A DNA stretch of 64,000 nt, taken from Combretum micranthum (taxonomy: Eukaryota; Streptophyta; Magnoliopsida; Myrtales; Combretaceae). Location: assembly GCA_024138025.1 (NCBI GenBank), contig JAMXBD010000110.1, positions 1,240,001 through 1,304,000 of the forward strand, read 5' to 3'. Positions 47,085 through 60,765 of the stretch are shown here, one piece after another. A program made the position numbers and the translations under genes. How positions within the stretch are numbered: the stretch's first letter is position 1; each line of letters begins with the position of its first letter. The notes under the pieces are model-generated. The model searched no databases, had not been told where the DNA came from, and saw nothing but the letters and a program-made list of their open reading frames with translations.

Positions 47085-47698
47085 AGGGGTATGCAAAAAA
47101 ACTAGTAAAATCAAAATCGAAACAAAAAAACCAATCCAAAAAAAATAGTTAACTAGTTCATCAATTTCGGTTTAGGATTGGATTTTTAAAATTTTCGGTT
47201 TCAATTTTAGCTTTTAACATTGAAAACCGATGATTTCGGTTAACTAATCTGTTATTTATAAATATAATATATATATAAATATAATTGATTTTTCAATAAA
47301 TATAAATAGAAAATACTATAAAACCCTAAAAGTTCTCCTCAACCTCTCCTCTGTTCTCATTCTTTCATCTTTGTCTTCGTCATCTTTTGTCTTCATCTTC
47401 GTCAATCGTCACAGCACCTCTGTTCTCCTCTACTCTCTCCTCTGTTCTCATTCTTTCGTCTTCGCACGACGCCTCTGTTCTCTTCGCCTTTGGAGTCAGG
47501 CCCTTACTCACTCTTAGACTCTCAATCGCTCCCTCAGGCTTCAGTCCCTCTCCTCCTCTCCGTCTTTTGCATCAGCATGACTGATCATAGCATCCTCCTC
47601 TTGGCTTAATGTCCACACTCCGCAGTCCTCAGTCAAACACACCCCCCAACTCCACGCAACGGTCAACATCTCATTCCTAGTACTTGTGAACTATAATA

Positions 47699-47729
<31 letters not shown>

Positions 47730-49558
47730 CTCTCTCATCCTAGTACTTGTACATGTGAAAATTACTTTAAAATGCTTAGATCTTCACTCTGAACATACAA
47801 AAATTAACTTCGAGTGAGTCAAATATGTTTTTATTTTTTAGGTTAATAAAAGTGTCAAAGGTGGAAACTTTATATGATTTGAGTAATGGAGGCTGAAGAG
47901 TGATTGTAAGGAGGAGTGATAGTGTGTTTTGTGTAATATTTTCAAATTTTTATTTTGAGTAATGGAGGCTAAAGAGTTTGGTGCAAATCCGATGCTATGA
48001 GTGGTTATTAGAGATCGATGTTTTGTCTAGTGAGTGGAAATGATATTCGCTTATTTCAATGCTTGTCCACTCAAGTCTAGGGTCTATTGAGCATGATTGG
48101 GACGATCCAGTACATCTCTTAGTGCAGAGCTCTGTTTATCTTGTTAGTTTCATGCTGTTTATTTGTAAATAGTTGCTTATCCCAAAAAATTGTTTGTAAG
48201 TAGCTCGATCATAGCTCATTGTAGTGATGGAAAAGTTAGAGTTGGGATTTTAGTTTGTTTTGTTTTTGTCTTATTGAGTTTATTAGCTCAAGATATTGTT
48301 GGTAAATTGCAATCAGGGCTTGTGCAGCATCAATAGTTGTTCAGATGTGTATATCCTAAGTCATGAATAAATTTGACTATGCAATTTCAATAGTGTATGT
48401 GTTGAATTTGCAACATCTTTTGTTGCAAAATCAAATTGATTTAGATTTTCGAGCTTGTTAAGAGAGGACCCAACAATCTATTAGTTAAGACTCATTTAAA
48501 GAGGGGACCTATGATCTCCTTCAGAATTTGATAAGTTCTAAATTTTCTGGAAAAAAATCATAGGACTTCTATTTCTTATTCCTTTAGCTAGTACAAGTAC
48601 TTTATGGCAGTAATTACATTTACCTAAAGTAATTGCAAAGCCCCTAATTTCTTTTCTTATGACACATAACAAACCACCATACAACTTCCCATATACTTAT
48701 CTACCACATATTGACAAACACTAACACGTGTTCACAATAAAACACTAAATATAACTTCTCTTTACCTAAAAAAGTAGGCTACTTCTTTAGCAATTTTTAT
48801 GAACAGTGTAAGGGTTAAGCAGTTTGGGGGTTCTATGTGTGCAATTTTGAGAATCTTTTACTTCATGGAAGCTTTGGGTTTTTGTATTACTTCCTACAAC
48901 ATGAGTTTACACATCTTGCCATTTTAGGAGAGCTTGTGATCTGAAAACGTTTGAAAACTAGTTCATTGTCTTCTTTTTCATTGGTAAACACAAATTCTAA
49001 GTCATTTTGGTCACGTGGTGGAATGTTGTAGAATTAGAGAAGTGAAATTATTAGCTTCATGTTTCTTAGATGAATGCAATATTGTATTTAGAAAATGTAA
49101 ATGTTCTTGATATTTAACTCAAATGTATTTACTATTATTATTATTTTTTCAGCCGGGCTATTTAGGAAATACAAGAAAATAATGAGGCTCACAAAAAGTG
49201 TCCAACTTCAAGTTATTCTACCATTGTAATTCTGAACATGTATTAGTCGGAACATTCATGTTTTAATTTGATAATAATTGTGCCATTGAAGACGTTTTTG
49301 TTATTCCATGTTTGATGGTGTTACCAATATGAATTATGTTGAAATGTATGATAATTGATGATGTTTGATTGAGATTTTGTATTGGTTAACAATTATGTTA
49401 AACAGTTAAAGATTGAAAACCGAAAAAAATGATTAACTGTTAAGGCAGCTAATTGTTCATAATGGATCAGTTTCGAATCAGGATTTTAAAAAACCAAACA
49501 TTATGGATCAAATAAAAAAATAAGATCATGAATTGGTTAACCGAACCGTGAACACCCC
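47085..49558. mobile_element. hAT-like non-autonomous element, 2.5 kb
   Basis: The left end AGGGGTATGCAAAAAAACTA and the inverted right end (GGGGTGTTCACGGTTCGGTT) match the GGGGTGTTCA class of plant hAT-like termini. Flanks TAGCAATT and AAGCAAAT agree at 6 of 8 positions, a decayed 8-bp duplication. Both subterminal regions are rich in AACCGA/TCGGTT words. No transposase is present. A CT-rich, UTR-like stretch with a direct repeat (47330-47600) and a CT microsatellite (about 47700-47736) lie inside. Confidence 0.6.
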
Positions 49559-49849
49559 AAGCAAATCCATCATGTTCAAATCCTAGCTCTATCAATCTTC
49601 ATTAACTGCAGATAACCGAACTAAGAAGACATTAGACGGATCATCAACCCTGATAGTCGTACTACTGTCAGCAGATCATTTCTCACAAAAAGATCTGAGA
49701 AAAAATGGAAGCAGCTATAATACACCCAGGAGAAACAAAATGATCAATATGAAAACAAGAGATCTTTAAGTAAATATTCACCATTGGGTCTATCCAGTCT
49801 ATAACTTCATTCCTCTCAAATTAGAGCCCCAATTACAAAGAAGCAACCT
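49559..49849 (-). other. 3' UTR and downstream flank of CSN4
   Basis: The 290 bp between the CSN4 stop and the hAT-like element must hold the 3' UTR. No perfect AATAAA is visible on the minus strand, so polyadenylation probably uses a variant signal here. Confidence 0.4.
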
Positions 49850-52800
49850 TCATACTGGAACTGACAAGCCTTTCTTCGCCATACTGTCAAGGATATCATT
49901 AAGACTTTGACAAACTCCAACTATCTGCAAAAGAGAAATCATTGGTACAGCTGCTAGAAATGAACAAAATACAAATGCTCCATTCCAATAAAATCTGCTT
50001 ATTGGCACTGTTTAAATGCACCATACATCCACTTGGAGGTCATTCGAAAGTATAACAGAAAATTTACATTACGCGTCCCTTCAATCAACTCAGGTAAGCT
50101 TAAGATAGAATGAGGGCCCTTACTTTCCATTGATAGAGAATAAAATATTTATTCTTGGAATAGCATCTATTCCTTGTTTGCTTAAAAATTGCACAGGATA
50201 TGACTACTCCAGGAGTCAGTTTTGTTTCTTTTTCTCAGAGAATATCTACTACCTTCTGTGAATATCCATATTTAACGAAAACATGTTTTATAATACTGTT
50301 TCAATTCTATTGCCACCACAATTATGCTGCTCATGCACTATCACCACTGCCACTCATTACACCTACACGAACATCACTACCCTTCAATCTTAACACCTTT
50401 GTTGCCAATGAAACATCCACCACCCTCTCATTGCTGCAGTTGCAATAGGCACAACCATAGCCACCTTCACCACTGCCAACCTACCACCCCCACACAATTA
50501 TACAACTCATGCATCATCACCACCACCAGTCATCGCACCTACACCAACATATAACCCTTGTTTCATCAACACCACTGTTGCTAACCCTCCAACGCACCAC
50601 CCACCCCCCACCCACCATCTTGTTGCCATAGTTGCGACTGCAAGTGTCATCACTGTAGCAGCCATCACCATAGCTGCCTTCACTACTGCCAAACACCATC
50701 ACCCACAACCAACCTGATATTTCCACCCACTATCTCCATTAATGCTGTTGCCACCACTACCACCCACGTGCCACCATATCATCACCATGCCACCATGTGC
50801 CACCACTACCACCACCACTGCTACAATCTCTGCACCACCCATACTGACACCACGACCAAGGTCGCCAAACCACCCCACCACCATAGTCAATGCACACTGC
50901 TACCGTGGTGGGTAATAATGTTCAAGGATGGTGGCAGCAGCAGTAGTTTCATGCAAATACTATGGTGGTGCAGTAGCATCGGTAGTGGCAATGGGAAAGG
51001 GTTAGTTGTGCATCTTTGATGGTGCAATGTGGTGAAGATAATGGTATTTTTACTAAATAATGCCATATTGGTAATTTTATTATATCCTTAACTTATATCT
51101 GTAATATCATAATTTATCGTAAACAATAGAAAAATTATAGCATGCAATAAAGAATCCTAGAGAGCAAATTATATAACACATAAATTACTCAGCTATTCTA
51201 GGTGGCATTTATTCTCAATAAACTTGTTTTCTATCCTCCATCTTTTCTATTAATAAAAGTAAACATGCCATAAAAAGGTAGTTCAAAAAGGGTAAATCAC
51301 ACCCTGCTCCTCAGATAGTCACTCCTAATTTTTTAATAAGTGAATTTTCCCTCCTCTAATGCACGCAGGGGTTGCAAAATTTTTGCACATGTAGACGTAG
51401 AAGACATGGCAGTAAGTATTGAGTGCCAGTACTACACCAGAAAAGTGAATTTAAAAAAACACGAAAGGTGAAAGACTCTAGAATTTACATCCAACAGCCT
51501 CACAGCCAGAACTAGGGTTATAAGCAAGTCGAGCCTGCTAGCAAATTACTCAAGTTTGACTCAATGATAACTCGAATTCAACTTAGTTACAATCAAGTCA
51601 AGCTCAAGTTCGAGCTACTTGAGTAGCTATCAAATTCAAGGTCGAGTTCGAGTTCGAGTTCGAGTTCGAGTTTTAAAATACTCGATTCAAATGCTCATGA
51701 GCCTATTCAAGTTTTTTATATTTTATATCAAGAAAATTATAAAACTTGTGTTTTTTCCTTCTTAAAACCTATTTTCATTCCTTCTATTCCCTTTATATCT
51801 AATGATCAACATTTATTATATTTTAACACAAAGTTAACTAAAGACCCTATTTTATTCCCAAATTCCAACTTATTTTTTAATTTAATTAATTTTTATAAGA
51901 ATAATTGAGCCTAATTGAGTCGAGCTCGAGCTCGTCAAGCATCAATTTGAGTCGCCTTAACATTGTATCGACTCAACTCGACTTATATACAGCCTTCGCC
52001 AGCACTGAACACCCCAACCCTCAAAACCACTCCCTCTCTCCCTCCCCCCATGTGTGCATCCACATTGCAACAATTGTCGCCCCCACTTGTGCAAAACGGG
52101 AATTTCAAAATTTTTCAATATGGGCTTGGTGTAATTTAGAAAGCTTTCGAGGATAGTTCTTGTAATTTACCCCAATTTGATGCATGAGTAAGAGTTCTAT
52201 AACCTATTTAGTGAAAAAAGTTAAAAAGACTGGAGGAAGGAGTCACCTGTTGATCCCATTGCTCCAGCTCTTCTGTGTCATCCTCAAAATGTATGACAGC
52301 TTCAACCTGAAACTTCAAACTATCAGGAATGCTGCCAAAATTGGTACCAATGACATTTATATAGTCAAAATACAAGAGCTCAGCACATGTCAAAAGTGCC
52401 TGTGCAATTAAGGACCAACACCCAACTGGCCCAAAAAAAATTAAGGACCAGCACCCATTTGATGAAGATGATAAAGGTTCCAACGGTAAGCCACCCAATA
52501 AGTACTAGCCAAAATTTCCATTGGAAACATAGAGCAAGAAGACTAACAGAATCTGGGATGTTTCAAGGAATATATTAAAAGACAAAAATGATTCTTCTGA
52601 CTAATGCTTTGCAGGATACCCACTTGGAAGGCCAATAAATTAACAGGCTCCCAGATAATATTGCCCCACCAAATTAGACATTTAGATCCAAAAAGATGCT
52701 TAGTAAATATCAAATTTACTTTAGAAAGCATAAGCAGTTATATTCACTACCAAAATAGGATCCTATTTTTGTTCTGCTGCGAATGTATCCAAATATGAAA

Positions 52801-55800
52801 TATTCTAGCATTGTGGTTTACTTGTAAAATCATGAGGAGCCTGAAAATTGCATTAAAGTTCTCACAGTTACCATGCATCCCATATACAGAATTAAGGGAA
52901 CAGCTTTCTCCTTCAATCCCATGCATGCCTTCATCTTGCCAATCTCGTTAATCTCTTGAGCTTGGTTCCACATCCAAAAATAAAAATCTTCAAAATCATT
53001 TCCTCCTTGACTTGCTTAAAGTAACATTTCTTGCAATCATTGCCACACATCAAACTGAATTTGGTGTTAGACTTATGATATGCTCCATCTCCCCCAATCA
53101 CAGATCACCAATTTGATTAGTACAAAGAATCAGGATTTTTTATACTATGCATGCTTGTTTGGGCATCATTTTTTACTTGACCATTAAACACACCTTCCAT
53201 TTTCTAGTCCATGTTCAGCTGTAGTGCTATAAAAGCTGGCTTTGCTAATAGGTCCCCCACTGCATATATCATATAGATGGCGGTAAGGTTCTCCCCTTTC
53301 TCATCCAAAAAGGCCTCTTAGGATTTTCCCCTCCATGAGCATAGGATTACCAACGCACGCTCCTGAAATTTTGCTCTTCCCCATAGTCATCCTGATTTTT
53401 GCCAAAGTATTTCACAATAGATACAGCCCAATTTCTGCAGGAAAAAGGTTTTTGGCCTCAACATGCTAAAATGACAAAAGTCATGATCACCTATAAAGAA
53501 TGCAGTATCCCACATTTGATGACTCTGAATCCACATCCACCTATTTGGATGTCCATATTATACCCTTTTCAACAAATACACTTTAATAAGCTAATGGCCT
53601 TTAGTTATAGTGGCATTAATGCAAGTCTCCTTTTGGGGGGGGGGTTACGCTTTAATAAAATCCGGCAGATCCTTTTCCCCCAACCAAAAGATCAATGTTT
53701 TTGACAGATTTCTGAACCTCGCATAATTTCAGAATTAGAACTCCGATAAACTCCTCTCGCAATTCAGAGGCTTGATGGACACCAGTCCTTTTCATCTTAA
53801 ACCAACTCATCATTTATTGGTGGCAAAAATGTCACTGCTTAGTACAGAAAGGAACTGAAATATAGAGACGAAAATCTCCAACATTTTAAGAGATAATTCA
53901 TAAAAACTTGGCAGCCATTTTTGTACCATGATGAACTGGAATTAATCTGAATTGTAATGCCTCATAATTATGGACCTTCCATCTGTCAACTCTGATTCGG
54001 TGCAATATGTGCGTGCTCCTTCCATCGCCCGCCTGCCCCCCCCCCCCGCCGCCCTCCTTTCTCTCTTGGGGCTAAATAACAATTTGGGCGGAATTTGTGT
54101 TGCTTCATGTTTTCTAGCATCTAAACCAGAAGAAGTTGCTTAATATCATGGCCCAATTTCTTTCTTTACACTTTATTCTATAGATCAAAAACTAATTTGT
54201 GTAGATATGAAATATTATGAGGAAGTGAAAGGGGCTTATGTTGTCATTTAGAGGAAATTAGTACAGTGGGCAGGCAGTGAAAAAGCAAAGAGCTATATTA
54301 TTTACCTGATCGATGGATCCCTTCATCCTATCTTCATATATCATTCTTGATGCTATCTTCTCAGCCTGTAAAGGAAAGTATACATATATATATGATTTTC
54401 TTTCCCAGAAAAAAAAATTGGAAAAGGCTGTGCAGAAATCAATAAATTCAAATTGAAATGATACTTTAAACTGGTCATCAACAAAGGTCCCCTCACCCCC
54501 CAAAAAATGAAGGGACATGACTATGATATGGCCAATAACTTTCAAGCACATAAATCACCCTACGATGCAAGCACAGTTTAGCATAGCTTGTGATTTGTAA
54601 GTAACCCCAAAAAGTAGTGTCTTGTGAACCTTAACTATTAGGCCAACCAACCCCTTGGGGGTGCCATCAATAAAATATAATGCATACTAGTTTAGATAAT
54701 AAGTTTTAAGGGAATCCCAATAGTCAAGCAAATTTTGCAAATCGTGCAAAGATTAATATAACTACCCCCACCAGTTGGCTAAAATAAAACAAATAATCAG
54801 GAACTTACTTTGAGTTCACGATGCAATCAAGACAGAAGCAACATGCACATAGACAATCTAACTAGAATCATCCAAGCTTGTTCAGCGATGCACCATAACA
54901 GGCACTTTATCCACAGAGCCTTTTGAATGCACAAAATCACTAATACTACAAAAGGAGCTAATTAAATGTACAAATAGATGATAAAGTATTAGGCTTGATG
55001 GTTCAATTACTTACCTTATGAGGAGGAATGCCCAACAAAGTTCCCAGCTCATCAAAGCTGTTCCGGAGAATATCAGAAGATAGTATTACACATATTTATC
55101 AACATAAACACAGTGAAAGGATACCAGGAGGGAGAGATATTTAAAGCTAACCTTATATTCTTGTATAGTTTACTTGCACTCAGAAGGTTATGTTCAATCA
55201 TAGCACGGTCCAGCACGGTAAAATTATCCGGCAGAAGAGCTTTCTGATGAAAACCAGCATAAGCATAATAAGAGTTAAGGAATGATATGGATAAATGTGG
55301 CTTACTGAAAAAAAAAAAATGCAATAAGAACCTGATGGGCTTTAAGTTCCTCGGCAAATGCATCAATCTCAGGTTTCCTTAGTATTCTCTCCAAATAAAC
55401 CTGGTAAATTTGAGATTAAGCTCCCATCTGAGATCAGATATAAATTAACTGAAGCCAGATTATGCATGAATAGTGCACGGATGCATCTATAATTATGAAA
55501 TCACAAGTATCCAAGGGATCATTTAAGGAACTACCTTTTGCAAAATTGGATATATTTTTAACTTTGAACACCGTTCATCCTGAAAAACAATTACAATATC
55601 ACAAACTTGTTTTATCAAGCTGCAAAATTGTCATTAAATAATGTTTTCATTTTATCAAAAGTAATACCTTGTATAAAGTAGCAAGAACACGAGAACGTTG
55701 TGGACCAGCACCAGCCAAAATCGTACACGTCACTGCAGCAGCTAAAGCTTGTTCCAGGGCTTCCTCATTAATTTCGCTGTAATAAAAGACGTGCGGTAGC

Positions 55801-58606
55801 TTTATCCATAACCAACCATCAAAATATACTAAGATACATAGGAGATGCAAGAAGCACTTATCCAGGCATAATCACTTTGCTGACTACTAAACTACCAGAG
55901 TTTCTCCTTAATTTTGATCAATGAAATCTTCTTTGGTAATATATTTTTCAAGCGATGAAATTACTAAACTTCTACAACAGCTAATGTCACATTATGCATT
56001 TCACCACCAAATAAAAAGAAAGCATATTGTGGCCAGCTCAACATTGATATGACAGTTATGAGGTGAAACTGACATGAACAATGGTAATTAAAGAATAGCA
56101 CATCCCATTTGAAAATATCAATTCAGTATTATATTCAAACTGTTTTAAGAAGAAAAGTGAAATAATTCAAGGAAAGGGAGAAAAGTTTAAGAAATGATGC
56201 CCCTCATGCATGTCAGCCGCAGACCATATGCATGGAAGAACATGGTAAAACAAACAAACAGAGCTAAATGCTAAACGAATATTCATTGACCAGTTTCAAT
56301 GTAAACATGAGAATTTAAAACATCTTTTTTATAGAGGCTGTGTAGCTACTTACTCATCTCCGATTTCCCGCTTCTCTATTTGAGATATATCATAATAACG
56401 CAATGCTGCTTCTAAAAACTTCCTCTTCAAATCTAAAATCCTTGCATAACAAACCTGAGTGAAAACAAAAACCACCACCAATTAACCACAGTTTTGGAAA
56501 ATTTTAAGTGTATTAAATTTATCAAAATTTTATAAAGAAGAACCAACTTTGTACTGTAAGTTTAGAACTTCATGCTGACTGCTGCTAACCAAGAAGGAAG
56601 CTTTGTTGATGAAAGCCTCTGCACTGACAGCATCATCATCCTGCCAAAAAAAAAAAAAAAGCAACAAAAGGTGGACATGCCTCAGCAACACATGTAAACA
56701 TACTGTATACATAACATGGTTCAAGCACCATCTAAGATATCCCTAAAATTAACTCTCAATAGCTCAAGGTTCATCACAGTTCAATGTTTTTCAAGTAGTA
56801 AAAAATTTTATGTCAAAACAAAAGCAAATGAATCATCCTGCCTAGGCACCACGATGATCCATACACATCCCATCCCCATGTTATCATTTCATTTGGCATA
56901 AGTTTATCATACTAGAGCTGGTATAGAACATAATGAGGAAAATTTTCTCAATGTAGACAAGTGATAAGTGAATCAAGTAGTCTATACCTCCAGATACAAT
57001 CGAGCGATTTGAACACACTTGGATAATCTAAATGTTTCATCAATCATCCTGCTGACATTAATGTTTAAGACATCAATTTCTCACCTACAATGTTGGACTG
57101 TGCTAATAGAAATGCTTACTAAGTACAAGTCACAACTATACCTCATTCCAGAGTCCAAGTCAATACCACTGAGCATTTGAGCTGCTTTTGACCATTGCTG
57201 CTCGGATTCATATAGTTCAGCAAGCTTCTCTCTAATGATCAAAACCTGTAATCAAGAATTTAACAAAAATATTTCCTACATCAGAACTTGAATTATTACA
57301 TTGCCGCTAATCGATTAATCCTAGACACATTCATGGAGATCAACCTAGAAGACATGAGTAACAATGTCCTCAAGAGTCAAAAGTTCCGGTTCAATTAAAA
57401 TAATACATTCTAGGAACTAGGAAGGTTTGGGAGAACTGATTTTCACCAAGCATCACTTCATAATCTGACAAATACAGGATGAACAAATTGGGTTTAAGAG
57501 GGGACCTGTCCTAGTAAATGGAAGCCAGAAGCTGAAAACAAAACTAACAAATGATAACAGATCCAAGCTTTTAGAAATTTCAGCAGCAGAAAATCCCTCA
57601 TGAGCACAATCCCAGAAAGCATACACACCTAGGAGAAACTTGTCTTGACATCAATGGCTCTCGCTCAATATATTAACAAACAATGCACAATATACTTCAC
57701 CAACTTTCTATGACAACAACATCGATGCCTTATCCCTACCAAGTGGGGTTAGCACTTCAACACAATGTTATTGCTCTAAATAATTATTTTCCTAGTAACT
57801 ATACCACAATCCATATCCCCAACCATATCTCATTAACAAAAACTACCAAATGCTGCACCCACGATGCGTGTATAAAATTAAGAACTCTAAAAAAACATTC
57901 GCAAGGACATGTTATTGGTAGTTACATGCACTACCAGCATCTGCCTAATATCAAAAATCAACATAAACATCCTCTTTTTTGCGCAATATGCTTCCAAAAT
58001 CAATTAATGAATGTAAGATACCAAAAAGCCAATTGGCTTTAATATTATAATTTCCAAGGAATTCTCTCCTTTTTCAATATGACTATTCTGCTTTGAATGT
58101 ATCCTACAAAACAATTCAATAAAGTATGCCAATTCAAGTCTATCATATATTATTCACTCAACTATTCACTGCATTACAACATACTAGAATGCAACTAAAC
58201 CATGAACGAAACCAATCAGCAAAAACAACAAAACCTGTTCTTCAAACGAAACAACTCTAGGTTGAATCTGAGCAAGCGTATAATGCGCAGTCTCTTTCTG
58301 TTTGTCTGCCTCCAACGTCCCTAATTCCTGTGCAAAACTCTGCAGTAACTGCCTCGAAACAACAAGCGGTACATCATCCGAGAGCACTGTAAATGCAAAA
58401 ACTTACTTCATCATTTTACTATCATACACGAATCATTAAACATCGTAGTAGAATAAGGATTCATGAAGTTACTGACTGTGATCAATGAATTTTCGAGCCT
58501 GAGTTATGTCGTTAGAAGAAAGAACGGAAGCGAGGATATGTTTGTACTGTTCGATTCTCTGTCTCTGGTCGGAGATTGCAGAAGCACTCGCTAGGGCACT
58601 CTCCAT
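49850..58606 (-). CDS. CSN4: COP9 signalosome complex subunit 4, complete, 14 exons
   Basis: Minus-strand exons: 58477-58606, 58235-58386, 57142-57245, 56988-57048, 56548-56640, 56354-56454, 55668-55776, 55535-55579, 55332-55400, 55152-55243, 55015-55057, 54306-54365, 52247-52306, 49850-49924. All junctions are GT-AG with agreeing phases; they total 1194 bp, or 397 residues, the length of Arabidopsis CSN4. The protein starts [20 protein letters not shown] and contains [68 protein letters not shown], the PCI/winged-helix end with [16 protein letters not shown], and a tail ending [13 protein letters not shown]4 is a PCI-domain scaffold subunit of the nuclear COP9 signalosome. The complex removes NEDD8 from cullins through its CSN5 subunit, controls cullin-RING ubiquitin ligases and is needed to repress photomorphogenesis in darkness. 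The start is the first ATG, behind a purine-rich leader. No lesion is seen. Confidence 0.97.
50310..50990. repeat. degenerate CCA/CAC-rich low-complexity tract
   Basis: Strong strand asymmetry: the plus strand is A/C-rich with recurrent CACCACC, GCCACCA and CATCACCAC words, then turns to TGGTGG-rich at about 50900-50960. No regular unit survives. Confidence 0.7.
51520..51990. mobile_element. candidate TIR element with GTTCGA hexanucleotide run
   Basis: The left end TATAAGCAAGTCGAG is mirrored at the right by TATAAGTCGAG on the opposite strand. Subterminal regions carry CTCAAG/GAGCTCGAGCTCG words, and five GAGTTC units stand in tandem at about 51645-51673. This composition is common to non-autonomous plant DNA elements. 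Confidence 0.4.
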
Positions 58607-59711
58607 TTTTCTTTTCTTTTTCTTTCAGTCCTAACCGATTCGGTGGAAAATTGGGGCGTCCGAACAAAACCCTAAGCTTTCGAATGATGAGTCTGATCGA
58701 CTGTTGCTCTGGTCTTTCCAGCAGTGCACGAGTGAGTGAGCTCGTGAGTTAGAAAAGGCCGGTTCGTGAAGGAGGAGGAGGGACGGAGAAATGCAAGAGC
58801 GTCGGGCGCTGATGGCGTTTATGATACTCAACTGCTTGAAATCAAGTAATATGTATTTCCTTTTCCAGCTTCATAATATGTTTATTAAAAATCCCCTTTA
58901 TGTTTGGTGGAAAAAGAACAAAAATTTTACTTATTTGAAGAACTCTTAAAATACACATTTATAATATAAACAAAAATTAAGTCATTCTTATGCGGAGGGT
59001 CATTTCAGTTGTTGGACGTTTATCTTAATTTAATGTCATGGGCTAGTGATAGAACTTAGAATACTGAGCCGAATGAAAGATGTTGTAAGAAGACTCTTGA
59101 TAGGCTTGAAATAGGTATAATCGGACCAGTTCATTCCGCTTTCGGCTAACTTTAGTTTTCTTATGCATAAAAAGTAGACTTCAAAATATCTTTCAGTATT
59201 AATTTGAGCTTTATTTGACTAAAATAAGTCTTGAGTCATTTTATATTGAAAAAGACTGATGTATTCAATCTTAGTCATCAAATCCTTAGGAACGATCTAA
59301 AAGCTAGTATCAGTTTTCGACATCTATAAATAGGAGGCTGCTCTTCTTATTTATATGAGAATTCTACGTATTACTAAGATCAAAAGCAATGTGAAAACTC
59401 TGTTGAAACATCTTCAAAAAAGATCAAAGCACTTATTCTATAAAGAACGAGTCAAGAACGATCAAATTTATCTTATTTGATCTTCTGTCACACTCACGTA
59501 CTCAAGACACCAAATTTACTTGTTCCTCCTCTCTCGCCTCTTTCAGCAATATCCTACACGTGTCATCAGTTCGTGACTTCTCTTATGTTGATTATCATGC
59601 TTATCGCATGTGATTGGTCAACTGCAGTAACCCCACCACACACCTTACATAAAACTACTATTCTTAATTGAAAAGCAAAATTGCATGTTAACGTGATTAG
59701 GTTTTGTCACT
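58607..59711 (-). promoter_or_regulatory. CSN4 5' leader and upstream region, then spacer
   Basis: A purine-rich stretch on the coding strand precedes the CSN4 ATG (58607-58625), behind a GC-richer leader to about 58830. Beyond about 58850 the sequence is AT-rich spacer without a supported gene. No TATA element can be assigned. Confidence 0.4.
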
Positions 59712-60044
59712 TGCTCAAATTCAATAGAAATTGTACTATGGGGATCTGGGTTGAGATTAAGGTTGGTTGTGAGCCCTATACAATAGGAAACTGGTTAGTG
59801 GCGTGCCAGGTATGGGTCTAGCATGATTACTTCGATAGTAAAGTTAATACTTATCATAATTAGTCCGTAATTTGAACAGGAAGAATGATCGAGTATGACA
59901 TTACCTATCTTTGAAGAGGTAAATGAGTATTTATAAGTGATAGATCTAGCAATTATGGCTAAAGTGGGCAAGTGGATAGTTGAAGATAGTAGTGGAGAAC
60001 GTGGAAGGAGGTCGCGTCTACTATGTATAGGCTAAGAATGTAAC
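59712..60044. repeat. diverged direct repeat, copy 1 left part
   Basis: Related to 62174-62438. Shared words in order include TTAGTATTTGTCACGATTAACCC versus TTAATACTTATCATAATTAGTCC, TTTATAAGTGA and GGCAAGTGG/GCGAGTAGG. It is interrupted by the element at 60045 and is possibly the remains of LTRs. Confidence 0.5.
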
Positions 60045-60757
60045 TAAGGTAGTTTGGGATGGGTCATAAAAAACTTGAACCTGACCTGCTTTGCCAAAAG
60101 GTCTCCCAAACTCGACCCGAAACTCTATAGGAATTTTATTATCATGCCTAAGCCCACCCCTATAGGGTTTTAGATTTATTTTACCCAACCCTATAGGGTT
60201 TGTCTATCATTTTTTTTCTTCTAATTTGTTATGTTTGCATGCTATTATTTTTTTTTTTAAAGGATTTGTGTAAAAGCGGTTGAACATTAGAAATCACTAA
60301 TTTAATATTCTTGATTATTTCAACTAGAAAAAATGGGAAAATTGTACTAGATAATATTTGTAGCTTACATCATAAAATATAAACCGATTTGCTATACAAA
60401 GACAACATCAATGTTAGAAAATATGCATGCAAGAATAGTTTAAATATCTAATCAAACAATAAAAATATCATCTCGATAAGTAATGTATACAATTGTTTTA
60501 TACTAAAATTATGTCTTTGGAGATTTTGCTTCCTAAGATTTCTTTTTTTTTTTTAATTAAATTGAATTTTTTTATAATTATTTATTTTATGTATATTATT
60601 ATAAATTGTCAAGTCGGGTTTCTCACGAATTATAACCATGACTCGTAACCCGACTCTAAACCCTATAGGTCACAAAATTTTTTCAAGCCCATCTCAAAAC
60701 CCTATAAGGTTTTTAGCGAGTCTGGTACCCTATAACAATCTGTCTAATTTCATCCCT
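60045..60757. mobile_element. hAT-like non-autonomous element with 8-bp duplication
   Basis: Flanks are AATGTAAC (60037-60044) and AATGTAAG (60758-60765), 7 of 8 identical. Termini are TAAGGTAGTTTGGGATG and, inverted, AGGGATGAAATTAGACAG. Both subterminal regions are dense in CCCTATAGGGTTT and CCCGACTC words. No coding capacity. Confidence 0.6.
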
Positions 60758-60765
60758 AATGTAAG

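Larger units (their letters stand above)
49925..52246 (-). other. last intron of CSN4 (2.3 kb) with repeat insertions
   Basis: By far the longest CSN4 intron. It holds a degenerate CCA/CAC-rich tract (about 50310-50990) and an element rich in CTCGAG/GAGTTCGA words (about 51520-51990). The reading frames in the CCA tract on both strands are products of low complexity. Confidence 0.85.

Noticed and set aside
47387..47584. 65-codon Ser/Leu-rich frame
   Set aside because: CT-rich, UTR-like sequence inside a non-autonomous hAT-like element; no homology recognised.
50200..51019. Several 60-80-codon frames on both strands
   Set aside because: They lie in a CCA/TGG low-complexity tract within a CSN4 intron and encode only His/Thr/Pro- or Val/Gly-rich sequence.
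51645..51673. Tandem GAGTTC units as telomere-like repeat
   Set aside because: Sequence is not the plant telomere unit, and it lies within the subterminal region of a TIR-like element.
58631..58831. 66-codon minus-strand frame upstream of CSN4, as a possible uORF
   Set aside because: It has no ATG (its first codon is TTG) and overlaps the leader by chance.
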